A DNA stretch of 64,000 nt from Ruminococcus sp. OA3. GTDB lineage: Bacteria; Bacillota; Clostridia; Lachnospirales; Lachnospiraceae. Under the pieces are notes generated by a model. That model saw only the letters and a program-made list of their open reading frames with translations. It ran no database searches and had not been told where the DNA came from. Each line of letters opens with the position of its first letter. Within the stretch, counting starts at the first letter, position 1. Position numbers and translations under genes: made by a program. This document shows, piece after piece, positions 1 to 6,600 of this stretch. The DNA is taken from positions 1 to 64,000 of the forward strand of contig NZ_JAKNTO010000001.1 of NCBI RefSeq assembly GCF_022440845.1. Direction: 5' to 3'.

Positions 1-509
1 ATTTTTGCGTATCCGAAAAAGAGCTTCGTGAACTTTTCGTGAACCTTATTTCAAGTTCGATGGATTCTGCCTATAATCCATCTGTACACCCATGTTTCGC
101 GGAAATTATTAAGCAAATGAGTCCTCTCGATGCCAAAATACTTAAAGAATTTCCTTTAAAAGACGTTGTTGCCATCGTAGATTACATTAAAGAAGACACT
201 AGGAGCCGCTCATTTTCCGTAGCCTTGGAAAACGTTTTTATTTCTTCATTTAAAGATTATGATATATTTCAAACTAGTGCATCAATATCATCATTAATCA
301 GGTTGGGTATAATTGATGCTACTAAAACCGATAAAATACCTGACAAAGATTTTTATGATCCATTTACACAAACAGATTTCTTTAAAGAGTTTTCACAGGA
401 AACAAAACGTCATTCCCCGTTTGAAATAGCAAAAACCAGAAATTATTGTGCTAAGCTTACCCCTCTCGGTCAAAATTTTTTTCGTGCATGCGTTGCTCCA
501 AAATATTAG
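1..509 (+). CDS. DUF4393 / Abi-alpha family protein, C-terminal part (cut by window edge)
   Basis: The frame is open from base 3 to the TAG at 507-509 with no stop before the left edge, so the gene begins outside the window and the GTG at 39 is probably internal. The visible part (about 168 residues) has the DUF4393 pattern: an acidic 'ELRELF' stretch, then 'HPCFAEIIKQMSPLDAKIL', and a closing 'LTPLGQNFFRAC' segment. The family is named Abi-alpha from a proposed link to abortive infection, but its biochemistry is not established as far as I know. It lies in the same mobile element as the ImmR/ImmA pair and the integrase, so a cargo or phage-defence role is plausible but inferred. The last 53 bp overlap the opposing gene at 457-645. 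Confidence 0.7.
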   Translation, partial: FCVSEKELRELFVNLISSSMDSAYNPSVHPCFAEIIKQMSPLDAKILKEFPLKDVVAIVDYIKEDTRSRSFSVALENVFISSFKDYDIFQTSASISSLIRLGIIDATKTDKIPDKDFYDPFTQTDFFKEFSQETKRHSPFEIAKTRNYCAKLTPLGQNFFRACVAPKY

Positions 510-645
510 AAACAAACTTTTTTGTCATATCGCACATGATCGCTACATGGTCATCTACAATTTTATAATAGTAGGTGACCAATATTTTTGTTGTTATCGC
601 CGACACAATACTTGAAACTATCACACATACCAAAAACATCCTCAT
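457..645 (-). CDS. Small single-span membrane protein, function unknown
   Basis: This 62-residue ORF starts at an ATG preceded by a strong Shine-Dalgarno (GGAGGAGGTGAT, about 8 nt upstream). That is the main reason to accept it. Residues 3-24 are hydrophobic and form one membrane segment or an uncleaved signal anchor. The rest is charged and probably helical, ending 'HEKNFDREG'. It overlaps the end of the DUF4393 gene tail to tail by 53 bp. I recognise no family; small membrane proteins of this kind are frequent on mobile elements as toxins, holin-like proteins or phage-exclusion factors, but nothing here decides between these. Confidence 0.45.
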   Translation of the reverse strand: MRMFLVCVIVSSIVSAITTKILVTYYYKIVDDHVAIMCDMTKKFVSNILEQRMHEKNFDREG

Positions 646-725
646 CTCTCACATCACCTCCTCCATTTCCCATTGACATATACATACATCCATAGTATAT
701 TACTTTTATCGAACGTGTGTTTGTA

Positions 726-929
726 TTATGAGCGTTCAAACAGATAGCTCATATCATATTTTGGGAAAAATACTTTTTGTATTTTGCAGGCATCCTCGTA
801 GTAGAATCCCTTTTGTGTATTACCATTAGCGATGTCACTAACTGTTTGATATCTACATCCGAGAAGTTCTCCAATCTGAGTGAAAGTTATTTTTTCAGCT
901 TTCATAATTTGGATTAAGTTCTTATACAA
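726..929 (-). CDS. Cro-like XRE helix-turn-helix regulator
   Basis: A 67-residue protein that is almost entirely one helix-turn-helix domain: 'FTQIGELLGCRYQTVSDIANG' spans the recognition region at residues 16-36, the layout of phage Cro/CI-type repressors. The start is TTG at 929, chosen because AAGGAGGTGA lies 6-7 nt upstream; the in-frame ATG at 902 lacks such a site. A consensus promoter lies at 974-1002. The gene diverges from the ImmR-like gene at 1131, and the two face each other across paired inverted operators, the standard arrangement of a repressor/anti-repressor switch. It probably opposes or tunes the other regulator in controlling the element. Confidence 0.75.
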   Translation of the reverse strand: MYKNLIQIMKAEKITFTQIGELLGCRYQTVSDIANGNTQKGFYYEDACKIQKVFFPKYDMSYLFERS

Positions 930-973
930 AATTTCACCTCCTTGATATTCGCTCCTGCAAATATCTTAATTGT

Positions 974-1002
974 ATTATATTCTCACTAGCAACCATTGTC
1001 AA
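974..1002 (-). promoter_or_regulatory. SigA-type promoter for the leftward XRE gene
   Basis: Read leftward: TTGACA (rc of 997-1002), a 17-nt spacer, TATAAT (rc of 974-979). Both hexamers are perfect consensus. The operator half-site at 979-992 overlaps the -10 hexamer by one base and fills most of the spacer, so a protein bound there would exclude RNA polymerase. Confidence 0.8.
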
Positions 1003-1025
1003 TAGTAATATTTGCATGTGAGAAT
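979..1025. promoter_or_regulatory. Paired inverted operator sites between divergent regulators
   Basis: ATTCTCACTAGCAA (979-992) and TTGCATGTGAGAAT (1012-1025) are inverted copies differing only at the two central bases, with centres about 33 bp apart, roughly three helical turns. The left copy lies in the promoter of the leftward XRE gene. A TGCAAATAT/ATATTTGCA match (956-964 with 1009-1017) extends the symmetry. The pattern fits cooperative repressor binding; which of the two regulators binds is not visible. Confidence 0.6.
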
Positions 1026-1074
1026 ACTTTTATATTTTATTCTATACCTTTATACGTTTTAACATATTATTCGC

Positions 1075-1103
1075 TTTACAATATTCGCATTATCGTATAT
1101 AAT
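1075..1103 (+). promoter_or_regulatory. SigA-type promoter for immR/immA-like operon
   Basis: TTTACA at 1075-1080, a 17-nt spacer, and TATAAT at 1098-1103, about 28 bp before the ATG at 1131. The spacer contains ATTCGC repeated from just upstream, a possible additional regulator contact. Confidence 0.7.
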
Positions 1104-1130
1104 ATAGATATTCAGAAAAGAGGTGCTGTC

Positions 1131-1463
1131 ATGGAAAGAGCTAAAATATTAGAAGAACTTATTAAAGAACATGGTTACAGTTTACGTTCCTTTGCTGAAA
1201 AGTGCGGTCTTCCCTATACCAGCCTATACACAATGCTAAAAAGAACTGGCGTTAATAAATCAAGCGTAGAAGCTGTGATTAAAATTTGCAAAGAACTGGG
1301 AATCACGGTTGAAGAGTTGGAAGATATGGTAAACGGTAATAAGAAAAAACAATACGAACCAACCTACGAGGATATTCAATCCATGGTTGCACGCAACGGA
1401 AAAAAACTCACGCTCGAACAAAAACAGGAGCTGATCAGGACACTTTTGTCAGAAGATGATTAA
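1131..1463 (+). CDS. ImmR-like XRE-family repressor
   Basis: A 110-residue protein with an N-terminal helix-turn-helix (residues about 14-60; 'YSLRSFAEKCGLPYTSLY' is the DNA-reading part) and an acidic C-terminal tail rich in Lys and Glu. The frame is open further upstream, but the ATG at 1131 has AGAGGTG 6 nt before it and lies downstream of the promoter, so it is the start. The ImmA/IrrE-like protease gene begins 24 bp after its stop. In ICEBs1 and many Gram-positive phages such a pair acts as repressor plus the protease that destroys it on induction; the same role is inferred here. Its likely targets are the operators at 979-1025. Confidence 0.8.
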   Translation: MERAKILEELIKEHGYSLRSFAEKCGLPYTSLYTMLKRTGVNKSSVEAVIKICKELGITVEELEDMVNGNKKKQYEPTYEDIQSMVARNGKKLTLEQKQELIRTLLSEDD

Positions 1464-1486
1464 GCTCCCATAAGGAGTGATTTTGT

Positions 1487-2242
1487 TTGACGCATGAGGA
1501 AATTGAATGGAAAATCTTAGAGGTTTTTCAGAAATGTAACGTAAAATCGTTTCCGATCAATCTGTTCGATATGATTGAGCAATATGGATATGAGTGTATC
1601 GAATATACAGAACAGTCCAAAGTGAAACAGGAGGCATGCCAACAGATCAGTGATGATGCTTTCCGGCTAAACAACAAAGTCTATTATAATGACCAGGCTA
1701 TGTTTTGCCGGCGGCGCTTCTCACTCGCTCACGAACTGGGACACATTGTACTGGGGCATCAACCGCCTTATACAAATGTAAAGGAACGGGAAGCCAATTA
1801 CTTTGCCAGCCGGTTGCTTGCACCGCGCATAGCCATATACTATGCAGAATGCAAAAATGCAAACGACGTGTCCAAAATATTCCAAATAACTTATGAAGCA
1901 TCCACTTATGCCTTTGATGATTACCGGCGTTGGCGGCGTTATGCTATTTACCATAAAAAGAATCTGCTTGACAAGCTGATGTACGAACATTTCTACAATG
2001 ATGATTTGAAATGCTTTGTGTGGAATATCAGGAAGTGTCTGAACTGCAAAAAAGAGCTGTTTAATCAGCTGGAAGACAAATGTGATTACTGTAAAATGTA
2101 TATACACAGACCGGATTATTTGTATGAAGAAAACAAGCTGTTAGTTGCAAAGGCTCGCCAACGGATTCGGCACCCTATCGAATACATACCGGGATTTTAC
2201 GCCGCTGAGAGTTTGCGGGAAAGAAATGAAACTTATTATTAA
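1487..2242 (+). CDS. ImmA/IrrE-family metallo-endopeptidase with C-terminal zinc ribbon
   Basis: A 251-residue protein. HELGH at residues 82-86 is the zinc site and Glu102 in 'EREANYFASRLLAP' the likely third ligand, the typical ImmA/IrrE (DUF955) active site. The family cleaves XRE repressors at induction of ICEs and prophages, and the ImmR-like gene directly upstream is the expected substrate. A C-terminal extension has two CxxC pairs ('CLNC' and 'CDYC', about residues 183-201), which looks like a zinc ribbon and is not part of the minimal ICEBs1 ImmA. The start is TTG at 1487, with AAGGAG 9 nt upstream. It ends just before the first lipoprotein leader. Confidence 0.85.
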   Translation: MTHEEIEWKILEVFQKCNVKSFPINLFDMIEQYGYECIEYTEQSKVKQEACQQISDDAFRLNNKVYYNDQAMFCRRRFSLAHELGHIVLGHQPPYTNVKEREANYFASRLLAPRIAIYYAECKNANDVSKIFQITYEASTYAFDDYRRWRRYAIYHKKNLLDKLMYEHFYNDDLKCFVWNIRKCLNCKKELFNQLEDKCDYCKMYIHRPDYLYEENKLLVAKARQRIRHPIEYIPGFYAAESLRERNETYY

Positions 2243-2299
2243 TAATAAACCAGACCACCATTCAAGGCTGATCTGAAAAAACACTTTTAAGGGAGGAAT
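2243..2299 (+). repeat. Intergenic leader module M0 (related to second half of M3)
   Basis: The sequence from AATAAACCAGACCACC to AAAACACTTTTAAGGGAGG before the lipoprotein at 2304 matches, with small changes, the stretch at 5740-5795 before the zinc-ribbon gene. Both contain an inverted pair (AGATCA/TGATCT type) separated by 14 nt, then an A-run, CACTT.TAAG and the Shine-Dalgarno. The shared sequence outside the ribosome site suggests copied leaders. Confidence 0.6.
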
Positions 2300-2303
2300 T
2301 TGT

Positions 2304-3479
2304 GTGAAAAAGAAAATTATTTGTTTAATGCTGTGCTGCATATTTGTTACGTCTATATACGGGTGCAATTCCAACGCTTCACCTGAATCTTCTGATGTAT
2401 CAAAGCAGTTGGAAACATTGCAAAAAGAAAATGAAGAGTTAAAAAAGAAATTGGAGACTTCCACACCAACTCCAGAACAAACAAAAGAATCCATTACTGA
2501 ATCTGTGGATTTTGAGAAAGGAACACAAAGAGTTACTCATGGTAGCTTTTCAGTAGAAGTTCCGACAAATTGGGAGTTGAGAAATGTTGAAAATTCTGAC
2601 AATTTATATTTCTATGCGTCTTCCGATAATTCAACTTTTCTTATGCTAACAAATGGATATATCGAAGGTTTCAACAATGCACATGATGAATATATAGATA
2701 TGAATATGGACGGGTGGGTCGAAGGAATAGGAAAAAGTCAAGGTGTTATTTCGGTAAGCGGTGTACAGAATATTGAATACAATAAAATACATACGAAATT
2801 TTTATCATATAAACAAAAGGTAGACGGCATATCATATACAGTGCAAGTGGTTGGGTTTCCTACAGATTACGGAATAGCGTCTATCGGAATGTGTGTTATT
2901 GACGAAAATACAATTAATTATGATAAAGATTTCAAATCAATTTTAAACACCTTGGAGCTCATTCCCATTTCCACACCTGAACCTACAGTCACTCCTACGC
3001 AGCCGCCAGAGCCAACAATTGAATCTTATGGTGCTGGTACACTTAAAGTTGGAGTAGACATTCCTGCTGGCGAATATATGGTGCTTGCCACAAATGAAAG
3101 CCGCGGCGGTTATTTTTCTGTAAATTCAGATGCAAATGGCGATGACATCTTATTTAATGATAATTTTGACTATAACTCTATAATAACAATACAAGATGGC
3201 GAATATTTAGAATTATCGCACGCAAAAGCGTACAAGTTTGATGAATGGTGTTTGCAGAATACATTTGACACAGCAAAAGAAGGATGCATGATGAAAGTCG
3301 GCGTCAATATCCCTGCCGGTGAATACATGGTAACATCAGAAGACGAAGGGTATTATTGCATTTATCCAGATAGCAGACAAAGCGATATTATTTCAAACGA
3401 TAATTTTGAAGGGCAATCTTATATAAGCGTTTCGGACGGTCAATATCTTATTCTGTCACACTGTTCAATTGCACAATAA
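2304..3479 (+). CDS. Surface lipoprotein with coiled coil and two C-terminal repeats
   Basis: A 391-residue lipoprotein. The signal peptide has a Lys-rich start, a hydrophobic core and the lipobox 'SIYGC' with Cys21. A heptad-like coiled coil follows at about 33-52, then a Thr/Pro linker, then a domain at about 75-215 opening 'GSFSVEVPTNWELRN', resembling PsbP/DUF1795-type folds. A second Thr/Pro linker (about 222-240) leads to two tandem repeats of about 70 residues, each opening with 'KVGV(D/N)IPAGEYMV'. The start is GTG at 2304 after GGGAGG. The protein should be anchored outside the membrane; its ligand is unknown. It is the first of three lipoproteins in the element. Confidence 0.8.
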   Translation: MKKKIICLMLCCIFVTSIYGCNSNASPESSDVSKQLETLQKENEELKKKLETSTPTPEQTKESITESVDFEKGTQRVTHGSFSVEVPTNWELRNVENSDNLYFYASSDNSTFLMLTNGYIEGFNNAHDEYIDMNMDGWVEGIGKSQGVISVSGVQNIEYNKIHTKFLSYKQKVDGISYTVQVVGFPTDYGIASIGMCVIDENTINYDKDFKSILNTLELIPISTPEPTVTPTQPPEPTIESYGAGTLKVGVDIPAGEYMVLATNESRGGYFSVNSDANGDDILFNDNFDYNSIITIQDGEYLELSHAKAYKFDEWCLQNTFDTAKEGCMMKVGVNIPAGEYMVTSEDEGYYCIYPDSRQSDIISNDNFEGQSYISVSDGQYLILSHCSIAQ

Positions 3480-3488
3480 TTTTTCAGC

Positions 3489-3568
3489 AAAAACCGCCCC
3501 AGTGCTACCAATACCAGGACGGCAAGAAATGAATTAACCGCTTCGGCGATTAATAATAAAATATGCAA
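3489..3568 (+). repeat. Structured intergenic repeat M1
   Basis: An A-run and GC-rich hairpin (CCGCCCC ... GGACGG) are followed by AATGAATTAA, a short stem CGC-TTCG-GCG with a UUCG-type loop, and ATTAATAATAAAATAT leading into the Shine-Dalgarno of the next gene. The same order recurs at 4586 and 5684. Read on the minus strand the first hairpin is followed by TTTTT, the form of an intrinsic terminator for antisense transcripts. Confidence 0.7.
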
Positions 3569-3580
3569 GGAGGGATATGT

Positions 3581-4582
3581 ATGAAAAAGAAAGTTTCAAT
3601 TATTTTACTGGCTTTGTGCTTTTCCTGTTTTATGGTAGCGTGTAGTTCCGGAAAGATTTCCACAGACGAGAATGAACCTACCGATTTAACTGGAACTTGG
3701 GCCTCAGAAGACAATAATGGTTCTTATCAAGAAGCGGTAATAACTGGAGATACTATTGAAATAAATTGGATTACTGATGGTGGCAAAACTAAATCAATCT
3801 ACTGGATCGGCACTTACACAGCGCCTGTAAAGTCCGTAGATGAGTATAGTTGGACTTCTAAAAGAGATAAAGAAAAAACAGACTCTGCAATACTGGCCTC
3901 CACAGATGACACTAAAGACTTTACATATAAAAGTGGAAAAATAAGCTATGAAGTTTCAGTGATGGGAACAACTACAACCACTGAATTAGATCAGGTTTCT
4001 AAAGATACTGCCATTTCTCCCGAAGAAGAACCATCCGTCACCGAGTCACCCACACTAAAAGCAACTCCAGAGTCTACTCCAGAAGTTGCGGTTACTCCAA
4101 CTGCTGAAGAGCAAACAAATATAGATACTTCAGATTTGTACAACCATATTAGTAATGTGGGATATGCAAAAATGTTAACCGAATATGATTCCGTATTTAT
4201 GAATGAACTTTCTATTCTTTCCGAAGATAAGATAGCAAAAATTATAAATGATAACGGAACTATGGGGGAACTACAATCAGTAATTTCTGACACTCTAACG
4301 CGCCTAGAATCCTCAGAGCAGATCCTGCAATTATATTATGATGAGTTTGACAAAGATAGAAATTCCGCCCCAATGGGTACTAGAATCATGACACTTCTAT
4401 CGGATGCTCAATCTGCATTGCGTCAATATACAATTGCTATGCAGCACCTTCAAGATTATACTAACAACCCGAAACAAGAATACATTGATCATTTCCAAAA
4501 ATACATGGATAAAACAAATGAATCATTAAATGATTATAAAGCTGTTCTTGAAGAAGAAAAAACAAAATTAGGTTTATCATAA
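3581..4582 (+). CDS. Surface lipoprotein with lipocalin-like N-terminal domain
   Basis: 333 residues from the ATG at 3581, which has AAGGAGGG upstream; the frame is open six codons earlier but without a better site. The lipobox 'MVAC' gives Cys21. 'LTGTWASEDNNGSYQEAVI' starts a lipocalin-like beta domain (about 34-130) of the kind seen in many Gram-positive lipoproteins. A Pro/Thr/Glu-rich linker (about 140-175) follows, then a helical domain ending in a Lys/Glu-rich amphipathic helix. The signal peptide closely resembles those of its two neighbours, but the mature proteins are unrelated. It is flanked by spacers M1 and M2. Function unknown. Confidence 0.8.
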   Translation: MKKKVSIILLALCFSCFMVACSSGKISTDENEPTDLTGTWASEDNNGSYQEAVITGDTIEINWITDGGKTKSIYWIGTYTAPVKSVDEYSWTSKRDKEKTDSAILASTDDTKDFTYKSGKISYEVSVMGTTTTTELDQVSKDTAISPEEEPSVTESPTLKATPESTPEVAVTPTAEEQTNIDTSDLYNHISNVGYAKMLTEYDSVFMNELSILSEDKIAKIINDNGTMGELQSVISDTLTRLESSEQILQLYYDEFDKDRNSAPMGTRIMTLLSDAQSALRQYTIAMQHLQDYTNNPKQEYIDHFQKYMDKTNESLNDYKAVLEEEKTKLGLS

Positions 4583-4585
4583 TAC

Positions 4586-4660
4586 AAAAACTGCCCCCGG
4601 CGGCAACCAGGGGCGGCAAATGAATTAACCGCCAGTGGCGATTAATAATAAAATATTCAA
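4586..4660 (+). repeat. Structured intergenic repeat M2
   Basis: Same architecture as M1: A-run, GCCCC ... GGGGC hairpin, AATGAATTAA, then a stem CGCC-AGT-GGCG replacing CGC-TTCG-GCG, and ATTAATAATAAAATAT. The stem has changed on both sides so that pairing is kept, which argues for selection on RNA (or DNA) structure. Confidence 0.7.
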
Positions 4661-4673
4661 GGGAGGAATATGT

Positions 4674-5675
4674 ATGAAAAAGAAAATTATTACTGTAATT
4701 TTTTGTTCGATTACTTGTTCGCTTGTCTTATTTATGACTGCCTGCGGAGAAAACAAGTCCGTTGAACAAACATCATTTGATAAAACGAATACTGCAAACA
4801 CACAATTAATTGATAAAATTCCCGTTCCTGAAATACCAAGTAGTATAAAGATAGAGTTCAAAACTGATATTACAGATAACCCATCAGCAGAAGAACAAAC
4901 AAAATTCGATTTTGCTCATGATCTTTGGTATAAAGGTGATACAGAAGAAGCTTTAAAAGAATTTGAGGGATTTTTGGAAACATATTCAGAAAGTGATTTA
5001 GCAGATGATGCCCAGTATTACATTGGAGTATGCTTCGATAATTTAGAAGATTATGAAAATTCACTTGAGTCATACTCTAAAGTTATTATAAATTATCCCA
5101 ACAGTTCATCTGTAGCTTCGGCGTATTATAGTATTGCGTGGGTGTATGGATACGCGCTCGATGATCCAGAAAAAGCAATACCTTACTATGTTGCTTGCAT
5201 AGATAAAGCAAGCTTAAGTCAAATTGATACAGTGAATAAAGCAATTACAAACTTAGAAGAAACTACAAGTATACAATTTGAATACCCCAACTCGTATGAC
5301 GCACCAACGCAATTACCAAATGATCTTTCGGGATTACAGCCCAATACGAATGAATCTGTTGATAAAATATTGGAAATTGCTCGTTTAAATTCAAAAACTG
5401 CATTAGATTATGATTTGGAAATAGCCTACAATTACATAAAAAATAATTATCCAAATTACTACACTGATAATTTAAAGATGGAGCTAACAATGTACTATGG
5501 TACTTTACTTGACTGTTCATTTCCTGAAACATTTGATCTTTCAAAACTAGGTTTCAAAGCCTTGGAATGTGTTAAATATGTGTACCGTGGATATGATGCA
5601 ATAGACTCACCCGACACTCAGGTTCATTTGCAAAGATTAGAAAAATTAATACTTTCTAGTAAAGGATATTTTTGA
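4674..5675 (+). CDS. Lipoprotein with tetratricopeptide repeats
   Basis: 333 residues from the ATG at 4674, preceded by AAGGGAGG; 13 further upstream codons are open but lack a ribosome site. The lipobox 'FMTAC' gives Cys24. Residues about 75-190 contain consecutive TPR motifs ('AHDLWYKGDTEEALKEFEGF', 'AQYYIGVCFDNLEDYENSLE', then 'AYYSIAWVYGYALDDPEKAI') in the style of YbgF/BamD-type scaffolds. A second helical region near the C-terminus may be degenerate repeats. The role is probably protein-protein contact at the outer face of the membrane. It sits between spacers M2 and M3 within the mobile element. Confidence 0.8.
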   Translation: MKKKIITVIFCSITCSLVLFMTACGENKSVEQTSFDKTNTANTQLIDKIPVPEIPSSIKIEFKTDITDNPSAEEQTKFDFAHDLWYKGDTEEALKEFEGFLETYSESDLADDAQYYIGVCFDNLEDYENSLESYSKVIINYPNSSSVASAYYSIAWVYGYALDDPEKAIPYYVACIDKASLSQIDTVNKAITNLEETTSIQFEYPNSYDAPTQLPNDLSGLQPNTNESVDKILEIARLNSKTALDYDLEIAYNYIKNNYPNYYTDNLKMELTMYYGTLLDCSFPETFDLSKLGFKALECVKYVYRGYDAIDSPDTQVHLQRLEKLILSSKGYF

Positions 5676-5683
5676 AATAATTT

Positions 5684-5795
5684 AAAAACCGCCCCAGCGC
5701 CAACACCGGGGGCAAATGAATTAACCGCTTCGGCGATTAAGATAAACCAGATCACCGTCGAATTGACCTGATCTAAAAACACTTGTAAGAGGAGG
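5684..5795 (+). repeat. Structured intergenic repeat M3 (M1-type plus M0-type leader)
   Basis: The first half matches M1: A-run, GCCCC ... GGGGGC hairpin, AATGAATTAA, CGC-TTCG-GCG stem. After GATTAAG it switches to the M0 leader (ATAAACCAGATCACC ... TGATCT, A-run, CACTTGTAAG). It is therefore a composite of both repeat families, evidence that the two elements are separate modules arranged in series. Confidence 0.7.
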
Positions 5796-5802
5796 GATTT
5801 AT

Positions 5803-6438
5803 ATGGCAATGATTAATTGTCCAGAATGTGGAAACGAGGTAAGTAGTCTTGCGACAACATGTCCTAAGTGTGGACATCCGATGAAACTCAAAACATCAGA
5901 AAATAGTAACATTAAGAGCAATTATACCTCAAACCAGCCAGAGAAAAAGAAAAAAAAGAAAGGTAGTTGTATTGGTGGGCTTATTGTAATTATAGCAATA
6001 GTTGCAGTTATAGCAGCCATTGGGGGCGGTGGCGACAAAGAAGAAACAAAAAAAACATCTTCTACAAACACTGCTGCGAAAGCTACAGAAGAGTCACAAA
6101 AAGAAGCTCAGCCACAAGAAGAAATAATGGAAATCGACCCAGACACTTTACTGACAGATTATGAAGCAAATGAAGTTCGCGGCGATGAGTTATACGACGA
6201 AAAGATGATGCGCATCTCTGGCACAGTGGGAAGTATCGGAAAAGATATTATGGAGGATGTGTACATAACTTTTGCCACTGCAGAGGAATATTCAATTACT
6301 TCTGTACAGTGTTATTTTAGTGACGATGAGCAAATCAAAAAAGTCATGGAACTTGCGGAAGGTGATATAGTAACCATTGTCGGAAGATGTGATGGAAAAT
6401 TTGGAAATGTACTTATAAGAGACTGTACATTTGAATAA
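5803..6438 (+). CDS. Zinc-ribbon membrane protein with extracytoplasmic OB-like domain
   Basis: 211 residues. An N-terminal zinc ribbon uses Cys6, Cys9, Cys20 and Cys23. A Lys-rich stretch (KKKKKKK) and one transmembrane helix (about 53-70, ending in GGGG) follow, then a Lys/Thr/Glu linker and a C-terminal domain (about 110-211) with 'MMRISGTVGSIG' and 'GDIVTIVGRCDGKFGNVLI'. The last pattern matches the OB-fold tRNA_anti-like family often found in such proteins. The ribbon is predicted cytoplasmic and the OB domain outside. The start is the ATG at 5803 after GAGGAGGG. It is last in the cargo array and followed by hairpin M4. Ligand unknown. Confidence 0.8.
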   Translation: MAMINCPECGNEVSSLATTCPKCGHPMKLKTSENSNIKSNYTSNQPEKKKKKKGSCIGGLIVIIAIVAVIAAIGGGGDKEETKKTSSTNTAAKATEESQKEAQPQEEIMEIDPDTLLTDYEANEVRGDELYDEKMMRISGTVGSIGKDIMEDVYITFATAEEYSITSVQCYFSDDEQIKKVMELAEGDIVTIVGRCDGKFGNVLIRDCTFE

Positions 6439-6474
6439 TAAAAAACCGCCCCCTGCGCCAACAGGAGACGGCAA
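6439..6474 (+). repeat. Partial intergenic repeat M4 (first hairpin only)
   Basis: AAAAAACCGCC ... CCTG-CGCCAA-CAGG ... ACGGC repeats the first hairpin of M1-M3 directly after the stop at 6438, but the AATGAATTAA and UUCG-type parts are missing and the sequence turns into the integrase upstream region. Read on the minus strand it ends in a T-run. Confidence 0.6.
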
Positions 6475-6481
6475 GCATACA

Positions 6482-6556
6482 TCCGAGAATGCATACCCAA
6501 ATTCATACATATTGTATCATTCTCGGACAGCTACTGCAAGCGGAACACATGTTTCC
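6482..6556. promoter_or_regulatory. Palindromic control region upstream of the integrase
   Basis: Two inverted repeats precede the integrase. TCCGAGAATG (6482-6491) pairs exactly with CATTCTCGGA (6518-6527), giving a hairpin or a two-site operator, and GGAACACATGTTTCC (6542-6556) is a near-perfect 15-bp palindrome inside a larger imperfect one (ACAGC ... GCTGT). The integrase ribosome site AAGGAGG follows at about 6586. I see no clear consensus promoter. The region may serve as a terminator of the cargo operon, an operator for integrase, or recombinase arm sites. Confidence 0.45.
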
Positions 6557-6600
6557 TGCTGGCTGTTATTTTTATACCATTTTTTAAGGAGGATGATACT

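Noticed and set aside
3489-6474. Integron-like attC sites between the lipoprotein genes
   Set aside because: The spacers lack the GTTRRRY core and the R/L box layout, and the integrase at 6601 is a phage/ICE-type enzyme without the IntI insertion. Cassette-like gain remains possible by other means.
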